Below are positions 1 to 8,195 of a DNA stretch of 64,000 nt, piece after piece. A program made the translations under genes and the position numbers. Positions within the stretch are counted from its first letter, which is position 1, and each line of letters begins with the position of its first letter. The stretch lies in NCBI GenBank assembly GCA_002418725.1, contig DIER01000041.1, positions 1 through 64,000 of the forward strand, in the 5' to 3' direction. This stretch comes from Acholeplasmataceae bacterium UBA5769. GTDB lineage: Bacteria; Bacillota_I; Bacilli_A; Acholeplasmatales; Acholeplasmataceae. The notes below the pieces were generated by a model, which saw only the letters and a program-made list of their open reading frames with translations, had not been told where the DNA came from and did no database searches.

Positions 1-281
1 ATTATAACTATATGCAAGCAAGAGCAGTCAGTTATAAGAAAAAAGAACAGTCTAAAACAAGATTACTCTTAGATATTTTATTTCCTAGTTTTGAAACCAT
101 GGCAGGCATGTATCCCTGGTTGATTAAGATTAAAATCTTATATCCCATTTCTTGGGTTTTTCGTTGGGTACGCATTATGGTTAAAAGACCTAAAAAGAGT
201 CTACATAAAATCAAGCAACTTCACATATCTGATGAGGTCATAGAACAACAAAAAGAATTACTAGAATCGATCGGTCTATAG
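1..281 (+). CDS. C-terminal fragment of a nucleotidyltransferase-family protein (NTP_transf_5-like)
   Basis: The frame is open to the left edge, so only the last 90 or so residues are present. The visible part has a basic stretch, then FPSFETMAGMYPWL, a hydrophobic LYPISWVFRWVRIM segment and a charged tail. This pattern (FPs-E-M---YP-L, then LlP--W--R--R) resembles the C-terminus of the putative nucleotidyltransferase family (PF14907) that accompanies some lasso-peptide and other RiPP clusters. The catalytic N-terminus lies outside the window, so the identification rests on the tail alone. The next gene is a short peptide with a YxxP leader motif, which fits the same context. Function is inferred; confidence is moderate to low. 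Confidence 0.45.
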   Translation, partial: YNYMQARAVSYKKKEQSKTRLLLDILFPSFETMAGMYPWLIKIKILYPISWVFRWVRIMVKRPKKSLHKIKQLHISDEVIEQQKELLESIGL

Positions 282-283
282 TT

Positions 284-320
284 AAAAGAGGGCAAAAAGA
301 TATATTCGCCCTCTTTTTGA
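284..320 (+). terminator. Rho-independent terminator
   Basis: A 10-bp stem (AAAAGAGGGC with GCCCTCTTTT) closes a 14-nt loop and is followed by T residues. It ends the transcript of the nucleotidyltransferase-like gene, so the peptide gene downstream probably has its own promoter. Confidence 0.85.
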
Positions 321-343
321 TAAAGAATTTGTAAAAATGGGGG

Positions 344-361
344 ATATATCTATAGATATAT
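344..361. promoter_or_regulatory. 18-bp perfect palindrome, candidate operator
   Basis: The sequence ATATATCTATAGATATAT is a perfect inverted repeat. It sits immediately upstream of the weak promoter for the short peptide gene and touches its -35 region. The symmetry and position suit a dimeric repressor or activator site. No regulator gene is visible here, so the role is inference. Confidence 0.4.
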
Positions 362-389
362 TTATTTTTTATTAAGATAGTGTTACAAT
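361..389 (+). promoter_or_regulatory. Possible sigma-A promoter for the peptide gene
   Basis: TACAAT at 384-389 is a good -10 element. The hexamer 17 bases upstream (TTTATT, 361-366) is a poor -35, which suggests dependence on an activator or control through the adjacent palindrome. Confidence 0.35.
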
Positions 390-432
390 GGGGGCAAGCG
401 TTTATATAAAAAACGAGGAGGACTTTTAGTTA

Positions 433-552
433 ATGGATCAAAAAACACCGTATGAAAGACCTGAAGTAGAAGTCATCGAATTTGTATTCGAGGACAGCAT
501 TGCAGCAAGTACTGTTGAAGGGGCGTGGTTTAATGACACGTTATGGGATTAA
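433..552 (+). CDS. 39-residue acidic peptide, candidate RiPP-type precursor
   Basis: This short ORF has a strong ribosome binding site (GAGGAGG, 415-421) 11 bases before ATG. The peptide begins MDQKTPYERPEVEVIEFVFE, continues DSIAASTVEGAWFNDTLWD and then stops. A YxxP motif near the N-terminus followed by an acidic EVIEF-ED-I-S stretch resembles leader regions of lasso-type and related RiPP precursors in Firmicutes. The tail, rich in W, D, N and T, would be the core. A nucleotidyltransferase-like gene of a family found in such clusters lies just upstream. No cyclase, protease or exporter is visible in the window; any would lie to the left. The gene overlaps the start of the secreted nuclease by 20 bases. 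That it is translated is fairly secure; that it is a RiPP is inference. Confidence 0.6.
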   Translation: MDQKTPYERPEVEVIEFVFEDSIAASTVEGAWFNDTLWD

Positions 553-3148
553 GACTATGAAGAAGCTACTATCGATTCTTTTACTTATTGCAGCCTTTAT
601 TTTTGTAGGAACTCAGTTAAGTGTGAATGCATCTAACCTAAGAGAAGTCACAGTAACAGCTATCTATGATGGTTCAACAGCAATCATAGATACTGACAAT
701 TATGAACTTGGGAATAAAATAGCGATGGATGTCAGTGGCGCACCCGTTGGACAAACATTTGCATTTTGGGTTGTCAATGGTGTTGTTCAACCAGATTTAC
801 CCGTAGGGCATCTCTTTACCATTACAACCAACATGAATCTTCAAGCGGTGTTTACACCCGCTGATAAAGTTGTTGCATTATTTATTGATGTTAATGGCGA
901 ATTATTAGGCTACAGATATGCAACATCAGGCAGTGAAGTTGATATCACGGGTATTCCAGTGCCATCAAGACCGGGATACATCACCAATACGTCTTCTGAT
1001 CATCGTTTTGAAAATATCTTAAACGAATCAACTGTTTTTGATTTAGTTGAAAACTCTGTATTTGTTCAAAGATATATTAGAGATAGTTATGATGATTATG
1101 AAGTTACTGTCATCAACGGAACTGGATCTGATTTCTATTTATTTAATACGATTGCTACCGTTGTAGCAAATCCAACAAATGAAGGTTTAGCTTTCAGTCA
1201 CTGGGAAGAAAACGGCAATAGAGTTAGTTATGACTTAGAATACTCATTCACAGTTCTCAAAGAAAGAACTTTAGAAGCTAAATATGTTGAAGGTATTAAT
1301 CCAATGCCTTTAGTTTCAATGAGCGAAGATTTAGCACTTCGTGCTGGCTATAAATCATACATTGGTCAATTCTATGTTCCAGAAGGATATGAATTGATTG
1401 AATACGGATTTTTAACATCAGACGAAGAAAAGATTATTAAAAAAGATATGGCTAGTGTCACAACTAGACAAAGTACAAATCACCATGCATTTACAAATGA
1501 GTTTGTATCGAGTTTTAATGAAGTCACATTAGTTCATGCAGTTGCAAGAGCTTATTTAACCGTCAAGAAAGATGGTCAGTTATTAACTGTACACAGTAAT
1601 TATCAAGCAGGTGGAAGCAAGTTATTTGCAACAGATTTGTTTATTTCTGAATATATTGAAGGAAGCAGCAATAATAAAGCAATTGAAATCTTTAATGGAA
1701 CCGGAAACAGTGTGGATTTATCAGCTTATAAAGTTAATTTATATGGTAACGGCTCAGCAACTGCCACGGATTCACTTCAGCTTAACGGAATTTTAGCACA
1801 TGGCGAAGTTTATGTCATATATAATTCAGGTGCTATACAAGCCATTAAAGATGTTGGGGATGTATCTTCATCAGTAACATTCTATAATGGAGATGACGCG
1901 CTTGCATTAGTAAAAAATGATGTTGTCATAGACGCATTTGGAATCATAGGGTCTGATCCAGGTACTAGTTGGACAGTAGGTTCAGGTGCGACAGCAGAGT
2001 TTACATTAGTAAGAAAGGTATCTGTAACAGGACCAACAACGACTTGGGATACTAACGAATGGGATGTTTATCCGCAAGACACAACAAGTTATCTAGGAGA
2101 CCACAATAATTCATTTGGTGTTCGCGTGGATTTCAAACCTATGATAATTGGATACACTAATAAGACGATTTTAATTGGTTCAACAACATTTGATTATCTA
2201 GATGGTATTTCTGCTATGGATGATACAGACAGCGTTTTGAATGTTGATGTTTATGTTGAGAATAGTTTAGAAGAAGATGTGACTAATGTCGATGTATCAG
2301 AACTTCCTGTTGGGGTGTATACAGTAGAAATCAGCACTACAAATACTCTTGGCAATGCAACACTAGTTACATATACATTAACAATTAACACCGGTAATGC
2401 ACCCGTGATTTTTGGAACATCAAACATAAATGTATTGATTGATGGTGTCTTAGATTTGATGGATGGAGTTACTGCGACAGACGTAGAAGATGGTGTGATA
2501 ACGGGCTCAATTCTTACGTCAATTGTTGATGATTTAGAGCAACCGATAATATCCATTGATACTTCTGTAGAGGGAACCTATACTGTTACATACAGTGTTA
2601 CAGATAGCCATGGGAACTTAACAACTTCAGTTATTACGGTTACTGTTGCTAGTGAAAGTACTCCAGTTGAAGTACAGCTCTATAGCACAGGATTTGAAAG
2701 CACAGAAGGATTCATTGCCTCATCAACATACAATAATACTACTATAAATTATCAAGGTGCGACGGGTCAAAAATGGGGATTCTATTATGGGACTCCATCA
2801 ACCACAGGTCCAATCACAGGATCACAATCTGCTCAGCTAAGATTTTACACTGCAAATCCCGATAGATTAGGGTATGCTGCAATGGATTTTAATGTCAGCA
2901 ATATTACAAGAGTTACATTTAAAGCGCTAAATACTTCTGGGAATAATGTCAAAGTATATTATTCAAAAGATGATGGAGTAACTTGGGTTGGAGCTGAACA
3001 GTTTACCTTAGCAACTACTGCTGCTTCATTTGAATATGTCATTAATCAAACTGGACCAATTCGTATTAAATTTGAGTTAGTACCAGGTACAACCAATGGT
3101 TCAAGAGTCACAATTGATGATGTAGTTATTTATGGCTACTCGGAGTAA
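533..3148 (+). CDS. Secreted multidomain nuclease, N-terminal part (gene split by frameshift)
   Basis: This encodes about 870 residues of an exported protein. ATG 533 is chosen because GAAGGGG lies 10 bases before it; ATG 557 (MKKLLSILLLI) is an alternative, and both keep the signal peptide. Visible modules are: two Bacterial_repeat-like segments with FAFWVVNG and FSHWEENG (about residues 75-113 and 220-253); a lamin-tail-type domain starting ISEYIEGSSNNKAIEIFNG (about 366-520); two DUF5011-like Ig folds ending in TYTVTYSVTD-type strands (about 537-705); and a beta-sandwich, possibly carbohydrate-binding, domain (about 713-870). Lamin-tail modules are commonly joined to secreted endonuclease I. 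The reading frame ends at TAA 3146-3148, just before the continuation in the -1 frame. A role in degrading external nucleic acid for nucleotide scavenging is inferred from the C-terminal part. Confidence 0.75.
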   Translation: MTRYGIKTMKKLLSILLLIAAFIFVGTQLSVNASNLREVTVTAIYDGSTAIIDTDNYELGNKIAMDVSGAPVGQTFAFWVVNGVVQPDLPVGHLFTITTNMNLQAVFTPADKVVALFIDVNGELLGYRYATSGSEVDITGIPVPSRPGYITNTSSDHRFENILNESTVFDLVENSVFVQRYIRDSYDDYEVTVINGTGSDFYLFNTIATVVANPTNEGLAFSHWEENGNRVSYDLEYSFTVLKERTLEAKYVEGINPMPLVSMSEDLALRAGYKSYIGQFYVPEGYELIEYGFLTSDEEKIIKKDMASVTTRQSTNHHAFTNEFVSSFNEVTLVHAVARAYLTVKKDGQLLTVHSNYQAGGSKLFATDLFISEYIEGSSNNKAIEIFNGTGNSVDLSAYKVNLYGNGSATATDSLQLNGILAHGEVYVIYNSGAIQAIKDVGDVSSSVTFYNGDDALALVKNDVVIDAFGIIGSDPGTSWTVGSGATAEFTLVRKVSVTGPTTTWDTNEWDVYPQDTTSYLGDHNNSFGVRVDFKPMIIGYTNKTILIGSTTFDYLDGISAMDDTDSVLNVDVYVENSLEEDVTNVDVSELPVGVYTVEISTTNTLGNATLVTYTLTINTGNAPVIFGTSNINVLIDGVLDLMDGVTATDVEDGVITGSILTSIVDDLEQPIISIDTSVEGTYTVTYSVTDSHGNLTTSVITVTVASESTPVEVQLYSTGFESTEGFIASSTYNNTTINYQGATGQKWGFYYGTPSTTGPITGSQSAQLRFYTANPDRLGYAAMDFNVSNITRVTFKALNTSGNNVKVYYSKDDGVTWVGAEQFTLATTAASFEYVINQTGPIRIKFELVPGTTNGSRVTIDDVVIYGYSE

Positions 3149-4131
3149 CACCCCCTGCTGATACATCAGCACCTAACATAACACTTAGTGAATCAAAAAT
3201 CACTGAATACACAGTAGGGGATACCTGGAGCGACATCACAGCTCTCTCATGGTGCTCTGCGACTGACGATATTGATCCTTCTGTTGAATGCGATATCGAT
3301 TCAACAGCACTCAACATGTCTATTGCAGGAACGTATGCAATTATATACATCGCCATTGATGATAGCGGTAATGAAGCAACCTTTGAACTTGTTATTCGTG
3401 TAAGAAGTGATGGGACATTAGAACTTACTGCCTATTATCAAAGTGCAGATGGCTTATGGGGTGAAGACCTCTTATTAGAACTTAGAACCATTGTGAATAC
3501 AGGCATTGTGCGACAGCGCTATGATGCCGGTAACATCATTCTTGCTGAAACAGATAGAGATCCTGACAATACAGGATATCTCATCACGATCTATGATAGA
3601 AGATCTGTTTTAGCAACATGGGATGGTGGAACAACTTGGAACAAAGAGCATGTTTGGCCAAATTCTCGTCTTGGTGTTCCAAGAGTTGATAATGCTGACC
3701 GTAACATCGCAAGTGATCTTCATAACCTTAGACCAGCAACACCTTCTGTTAATTCTGCGAGAGGTAACAAGTGGTATGATACAACAACCACAACGTCAAC
3801 CTACTTCCCAGGGGATGCAGATAAAGGCGATGTTGCACGTATTATTCTCTTCATGTTTATGGCGTATGAAGGTATGCAAATCGTTGATGTCATCACTGTT
3901 GATACATCAACCAATTACACACCAGAAGGACGCTATATGGCAAGATTTGCGGTTTTGTTAGAATGGCATTTAGCAGACCCAGTCGATGATTTCGAACGGT
4001 ATCGTAATGAAGTGATCTATGGTTATCAAAATAACCGAAATCCATTTATCGATTACCCAGAGTTCGTTGAAATGATTTGGGGAGATATTCCGACAACATC
4101 AACAAACGCGAATCAGTTTTATGTGAATTAA
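3142..4131 (+). pseudogene. Secreted endonuclease I, C-terminal part (out of frame with its N-terminal half)
   Basis: The frame is open from 3121 to 4131 with no start codon or ribosome binding site near its beginning. It continues the upstream protein one base out of phase: adding one G in the CGG at 3141-3143 would give YSGVTPPADTSAPNI and a single protein of about 1,200 residues. It contains another DUF5011-like fold (VGDTWSDITALSW to GTYAIIYIAIDDSGNEATF) and then an Endonuclease_1 domain with WNKEHVWPNSRLG and DLHNLRPATPSVNSARGNKW, the His and Asn-rich metal-binding core of that family. No cell-wall anchor or membrane tail is present. Either a real one-base deletion has disabled the gene, or ribosomes shift here, or the base is a sequencing error. 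Domain identification is firm; the status of the gene is not. Confidence 0.75.
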
Positions 4132-4140
4132 ACATTATCT

Positions 4141-4172
4141 AAAAAGGGTGTGCACGCACATCCCTTTTTATT
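4141..4172 (+). terminator. Rho-independent terminator
   Basis: AAAAAGGGTGTGC pairs with GCACATCCCTTTTT across a very short loop, giving a long hairpin followed by T residues, directly after the nuclease stop codon. Confidence 0.85.
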
Positions 4173-4181
4173 ATCTTGTAT

Positions 4182-4211
4182 TTTACAAAGTATGCTTAAT
4201 TATGCTATGAT
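4182..4211 (+). promoter_or_regulatory. Probable sigma-A promoter for the lipoprotein gene
   Basis: TTTACA (4182-4187) and TATGAT (4206-4211) are separated by 18 bases, 25 bases ahead of the lipoprotein start. Confidence 0.5.
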
Positions 4212-4235
4212 AAATTGATGAATGAGAGGTATATC

Positions 4236-5078
4236 ATGAAGAAAATCCTATTATTAATTATCTTAATAGTAACTTTGATCAGTTGTACGAAGACACCGGA
4301 AGATAAAGTGTTATCAACACCAACGAATTTAAGCCACCAACAAAACATTATCTCATTTGATGCAGTTTCACATGCGACATCCTATATCGTAGATATAAAT
4401 GGTGAAGAAATAGAGATTACATCAACGACATACATCATTGAATTATTTGGTGAAATTATTGTTAAAGTGAAAGCACGTGCTGAAGGTTATCAAGATTCGT
4501 CATATTCGAACGAACTTGTATTCAGCATACCTTTATCCCTTCCAGACGTCAGATATAACTATAGCATTCACTCATCGTTTGATCTTTTCATTTATTCATT
4601 TCAAACAGGTATCGCGATTGAAAATATCACAAGTACAACAACCTCTATTTCAACCAATGATTATACCTTTATAAATGACCAACTGATTTTTAAATCAACG
4701 TATTTAAAATCATTGGATCGAAAACTACACGAATTTGTGATATCACTAGGTACATTGGGTCAACTTAACCTCGCGATTTTAATCACTGAGACCCAACTCC
4801 CCTATCTCATTTCAAATAACACTGTTGATTTTGACTCAAATGATATCACGTTTATCGTTGAACTCTTTGGTGGGACCATCGTTGGTCTTTCTGGTAACAG
4901 TATCACATCAAGTGATTACACCCTTTCAGGATCTTCAATCACACTACATTCAACCTTTATCAACCAGTATTTTTCAACCCATCCAAATGAAACAACACTC
5001 AGCATTAAGTATGATCTTAGACTTGGTGATTCCTATGTCTTTGGTTATCTATTTATAAAAAAACAGGTCTTATCTTGA
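4236..5078 (+). CDS. Lipoprotein with fibronectin-III-like and X2-like domains
   Basis: The start ATG 4236 follows GAGAGG by 6 bases and gives a lipoprotein signal peptide (MKKILLLIILIV) ending in the lipobox LISC, so Cys10-15 would be lipid-anchored on the outer face of the membrane. Residues about 30-100 look like a fibronectin type III domain (SHATSYIVDINGEEI, then VKVKARAEGY-SSYSNE). The C-terminal 75 residues have the IVELFGGTIVGLSGNSI pattern, reminiscent of carbohydrate-binding X2 modules. No catalytic motif is visible. It stands alone between two terminators. A surface binding or adhesion role is possible but not shown by the sequence. Confidence 0.7.
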   Translation: MKKILLLIILIVTLISCTKTPEDKVLSTPTNLSHQQNIISFDAVSHATSYIVDINGEEIEITSTTYIIELFGEIIVKVKARAEGYQDSSYSNELVFSIPLSLPDVRYNYSIHSSFDLFIYSFQTGIAIENITSTTTSISTNDYTFINDQLIFKSTYLKSLDRKLHEFVISLGTLGQLNLAILITETQLPYLISNNTVDFDSNDITFIVELFGGTIVGLSGNSITSSDYTLSGSSITLHSTFINQYFSTHPNETTLSIKYDLRLGDSYVFGYLFIKKQVLS

Positions 5079-5111
5079 TGATCAACTAAATTAAGTGAAA
5101 CGATGTAAAAC

Positions 5112-5139
5112 AAAGGAAAGAACTGTCTTTCCTTTTTCA
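5112..5139 (+). terminator. Rho-independent terminator
   Basis: AAAGGAAAG (5112-5120) pairs with CTTTCCTTT (5127-5135) around a 6-nt loop and runs into T residues. Confidence 0.85.
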
Positions 5140-5143
5140 TTTC

Positions 5144-5172
5144 TTGTCTATTAAGACAAAACATAGTATAAT
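5144..5172 (+). promoter_or_regulatory. Sigma-A promoter for the M3 peptidase gene
   Basis: TTGTCT (5144-5149) and TATAAT (5167-5172) are spaced by 17 bases, 28 bases ahead of the start codon. Confidence 0.75.
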
Positions 5173-5199
5173 TAACCCTAAAGAAAGAGGTAAATACAA

Positions 5200-6891
5200 A
5201 TGAAATTCAGTGAATTTAAGTATGAACGTCCCGATCTCGATAAAGTCAAGAAAAGTCTAGAAGAAAAGCTTGATTTAATCAATACGGGTAAAGATGCGGA
5301 TGTAGAGATTAAAGCTGCCTATGACATCTTTAAACTTAACGATGATATCGGTACGATGGGTGTTTTAGTCTCCATCAGAAACAGTATTGATACCACGGAT
5401 GAATTCTATGAGAAGGAACAAGAATTCTTTGATGAAAACGGTCCTGTTCTACGCGAATATGAACAAATGTTTATCGAAAAACTACTCGATTCACCTCATC
5501 GTGAACGTTTAGTGAAAGAATTTGGTTCTTTAATGTTTGAAAGAGGAGAACTCGCGAGAAAAACATTTAAGCCTGAAATCATTCCCGATTTACAACTTGA
5601 AAATAAACTTTCCACCGAATACGGTAAACTTCAAGCATCTGCGAAAATTCCATTTAACGGGAACATCTATAATCTTTCTCAAATGGCACCTTTCTTACAA
5701 GATAAAAACCGTGAAACCAGACACCAAGCACAGCTTGCTGTCTCTAAGTTCTTTGAAGAAAACGAAGCACAGTTTGACCGCATCTATGATGACATGGTCA
5801 AAGTGAGAACGAAGATCGCTAAGATCTTAGGTTACGAAAACTTTATTCAACTTGGTTATGATCGTTTTGGCAGAACCGATTATAATGCAAAAGATGTAAA
5901 AACCTATCGCGATCAAATTTATGAAGATATCGTGCCATTAGTCAATGAACTTACTCAAAGAAAAGCGAAACGTTTAGGCATTGAAAAACCTAAATCTTAT
6001 GACTTAGCACTTTCTTTCTTATCAGGCAATCCAACACCTAAAGGAGACCGTGCATGGCAAGTTGAAAGAGCAAAAGTGATGTATGATGAAATGTCAGCTG
6101 AAACCTCTAAGTTCTTTAACTTCATGCTAGATCAAGATCTCTTAGATTTAGATGCTAAAGCAGGTAAACAAGGTGGCGGATATTGTACTTTTATTCCAAA
6201 TCATAATGCACCCTTTATTTTCGCGAACTTCAATGGGACATCTCATGACGTTGATGTGTTAACCCACGAAGCAGGACACGCTTTCCAAGTGTTCTCCAGT
6301 AGAGATCTTATTCCAGAATACAGATGGCCAACCATGGAAGCTGCAGAAATCCACTCCATGAGTATGGAATTCTTAGCATGGCCATGGATTCATCAGTTCT
6401 TTGTTGAAGATACTGCTAAATATAAATTCAACCATTTAGCAGGTGCTGTTTCTTTCTTACCTTATGGTGCTGCAGTCGATGAATTCCAACATGAAGTGTA
6501 TGGAAAACCTGAGATGACACCAGATGAAAGAAAAGCTACGTGGCGTAAGATTGAGAAGAAGTATCTTCCTTTCAAGGATTATGATGATGATGCCTTCATG
6601 GAAAAAGGTACTTTCTGGTTTAGACAAGGTCATATCTTTAGTGCACCTTTCTATTATATTGATTACACGCTTGCCCAAGTATGTGCTTTCCAATATTGGG
6701 TGAAGAGTCAAGAAAATCATGCTGCTGCACTGGATTCTTATATCAAACTATGTAAGCTTGGTGGATCAAAGAGCTTCCTTGGTTTAGTGGATGCTGCTAA
6801 TTTAAGAAATCCATTTAAGAAAGGCACTGTCAAAGAGATCGTTGTTCCTATCAGAGGTTACTTAGATTCTGTGGATGATACGAAACTCTAA
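5200..6891 (+). CDS. M3 family oligoendopeptidase (PepF-like)
   Basis: This 563-residue protein has the thermolysin-type zinc motif HEAGH at residues 356-360. The third ligand, Glu383, lies in AAEIHSMSMEF, as expected for peptidase family M3. Length and the surrounding DVDVLTHEAGHAFQ pattern match the M3 oligoendopeptidase branch found in Firmicutes and Mollicutes. There is no signal peptide, so it is cytoplasmic and should cut imported or breakdown oligopeptides. The start ATG follows AAAGAAAGAGG. The next gene begins two bases after the stop. Family assignment is secure; substrate preference is not. Confidence 0.9.
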   Translation: MKFSEFKYERPDLDKVKKSLEEKLDLINTGKDADVEIKAAYDIFKLNDDIGTMGVLVSIRNSIDTTDEFYEKEQEFFDENGPVLREYEQMFIEKLLDSPHRERLVKEFGSLMFERGELARKTFKPEIIPDLQLENKLSTEYGKLQASAKIPFNGNIYNLSQMAPFLQDKNRETRHQAQLAVSKFFEENEAQFDRIYDDMVKVRTKIAKILGYENFIQLGYDRFGRTDYNAKDVKTYRDQIYEDIVPLVNELTQRKAKRLGIEKPKSYDLALSFLSGNPTPKGDRAWQVERAKVMYDEMSAETSKFFNFMLDQDLLDLDAKAGKQGGGYCTFIPNHNAPFIFANFNGTSHDVDVLTHEAGHAFQVFSSRDLIPEYRWPTMEAAEIHSMSMEFLAWPWIHQFFVEDTAKYKFNHLAGAVSFLPYGAAVDEFQHEVYGKPEMTPDERKATWRKIEKKYLPFKDYDDDAFMEKGTFWFRQGHIFSAPFYYIDYTLAQVCAFQYWVKSQENHAAALDSYIKLCKLGGSKSFLGLVDAANLRNPFKKGTVKEIVVPIRGYLDSVDDTKL

Positions 6892-6892
6892 G

Positions 6893-7294
6893 ATGAATAT
6901 GAAGTTCCTTAGACTTTTGATTCAAATCGCACTCATCACTTTCATCTTTTTTCCACTGATGCATCAAAAGGGTGATGAGACATTAATCTTAACAGGCATC
7001 GAAGCGATCATTAAAGGAGATTACTTAATCATCGGAAATATCGTGATTGCACTCATCTTCTTAGGTGTGATCATCCATTTTGTAGGTATTGTCATGGAGT
7101 TTGCCTCGAAAAAAAGGGCAGACGCATGGCTTGAAGGGATGAACATCATGGTAAACATCACCACGATTCTATCACTTCTCATGGTTACCTTTTTAGGAAC
7201 ATTTCTCGCATGGTTAGGTTATATCTACATTGGACTTCTCATTTTATCGACTTACCTTAGGTATGTCGACCAAAAGAAATCCGAACACAAATAA
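6893..7294 (+). CDS. Small membrane protein of unknown function
   Basis: This is about 133 residues with four hydrophobic segments (roughly residues 5-22, 43-67, 81-105 and 107-125) and a basic C-terminus. The start is uncertain: ATG 6893 and 6899 are two and eight bases after the peptidase stop, and ATG 6875 overlaps it; none has a good ribosome binding site, so translation is probably coupled to the peptidase. I do not recognise a family. Co-transcription with the M3 peptidase is the only functional hint. Confidence 0.6.
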   Translation: MNMKFLRLLIQIALITFIFFPLMHQKGDETLILTGIEAIIKGDYLIIGNIVIALIFLGVIIHFVGIVMEFASKKRADAWLEGMNIMVNITTILSLLMVTFLGTFLAWLGYIYIGLLILSTYLRYVDQKKSEHK

Positions 7295-7301
7295 AGATAA
7301 A

Positions 7302-7339
7302 TAAAACATCACTTTGGAAATCTCCTTAGTGATGTTTTA
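7302..7339. terminator. Bidirectional terminator between convergent genes
   Basis: A perfect 12-bp stem (TAAAACATCACT with AGTGATGTTTTA) closes a 14-nt loop. It is flanked by A-rich sequence on the left and T-rich sequence on the right, so it can end both the plus-strand membrane gene and the minus-strand reductase gene. Confidence 0.8.
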
Positions 7340-7343
7340 CTTT

Positions 7344-8195
7344 TTATTTTTTTAAGTAGCTGTAAATAGCATCTGCAGCGTTCATACCATCGTAGACAGC
7401 TTTCGCAATCTGAAGCTTTCCACCGATGATATCACCAGCTGCGAAGAGTCCAGGAATGTTTGTCATGTAATTGGCATCAACCACTAAATTATTCTTTTCA
7501 ATGATGACACCAAGCTGACTTGCAAATTCAACTGAACTTGGCGTACCTAAGGCGATAAACGCACCATCAACTTCATAGGAACCTTCAGTGGTTTCAATGT
7601 GAGTGAGTTTACCATCACCAACGAATTTCGTGATTTTTCCTTTGACAACAGGGACATCAACAACCGCATCCACATCATGTCCATCCGTGAATATCGTGAC
7701 ATCCTTGGTCATCTTTTTTAAGTATTCTAATTCATGGAGCATGTAAGCGCCACAACCAATCACGGCAACTTTTTTTCTCCGGTAGAAGAAACCATCACAA
7801 GTTGCACACATGCTAATGCCTTTACCTCTAAATTGGGTAAAGCCAGCTCTTTTCATCGTGCGTCTTGTCTTACCTGTAGCAAGCAACACTGCTTTTGTCT
7901 CATAAGTTTTCTTCTCAGTGATGACTTCAAACGTCTCACCGACACTCTTTAAAGAGATGACTGAGTCTGTTAGCACTTCAATGCCTAAATGTTTCGCTTG
8001 TTTAATACCGTTTAAAATAAGTTCTTTACCGTCAATGGGCTCAGCGATGCCATAAAAGTTTTCAACCTTATCGTCATAACCTTCAAGGGCACCCAAGTCT
8101 TTTCCAATCACTAAAGGATCGATGCCTTGTCTTTTTAAATAGATTGCCGCTGAGATACCAGCGGGTCCATAACCGATAATGATGATCTTTTTCAT
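7344..8195 (-). CDS. Thioredoxin reductase-like flavoprotein lacking the usual NADPH motif
   Basis: This 283-residue flavoprotein has the FAD-binding GYGPAG near residues 8-13, the redox pair CATC at 130-133, and the C-terminal FAD motif AAGDIIGG. These are standard for low-molecular-weight thioredoxin reductases. The central nucleotide domain has GCGAYMLHE instead of the usual GGGDSAxE, and the HRRxxxR motif that binds the NADPH phosphate is replaced by TDGHDVD. That pattern is known from flavin-dependent ferredoxin:thioredoxin reductases, so the electron donor may not be NADPH. The gene overlaps the thioredoxin gene ahead of it by four bases, which supports thioredoxin as the partner. The symbol trxB is withheld because of the missing motif. 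Confidence 0.8.
   Translation of the reverse strand: MKKIIIIGYGPAGISAAIYLKRQGIDPLVIGKDLGALEGYDDKVENFYGIAEPIDGKELILNGIKQAKHLGIEVLTDSVISLKSVGETFEVITEKKTYETKAVLLATGKTRRTMKRAGFTQFRGKGISMCATCDGFFYRRKKVAVIGCGAYMLHELEYLKKMTKDVTIFTDGHDVDAVVDVPVVKGKITKFVGDGKLTHIETTEGSYEVDGAFIALGTPSSVEFASQLGVIIEKNNLVVDANYMTNIPGLFAAGDIIGGKLQIAKAVYDGMNAADAIYSYLKK

Noticed and set aside
482..532. TTG start that would lengthen the secreted nuclease by 17 residues
   Set aside because: It lies inside the short peptide gene, would put extra residues before the signal peptide and has no ribosome binding site; ATG 533 fits better.
3149..3315. Classical -1 programmed frameshift site joining the two nuclease halves
   Set aside because: No X-XXY-YYZ slippery heptamer precedes the stop at 3146; the C5 run at 3151-3155 lies after it. 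A one-base deletion or sequencing error explains the data more simply.
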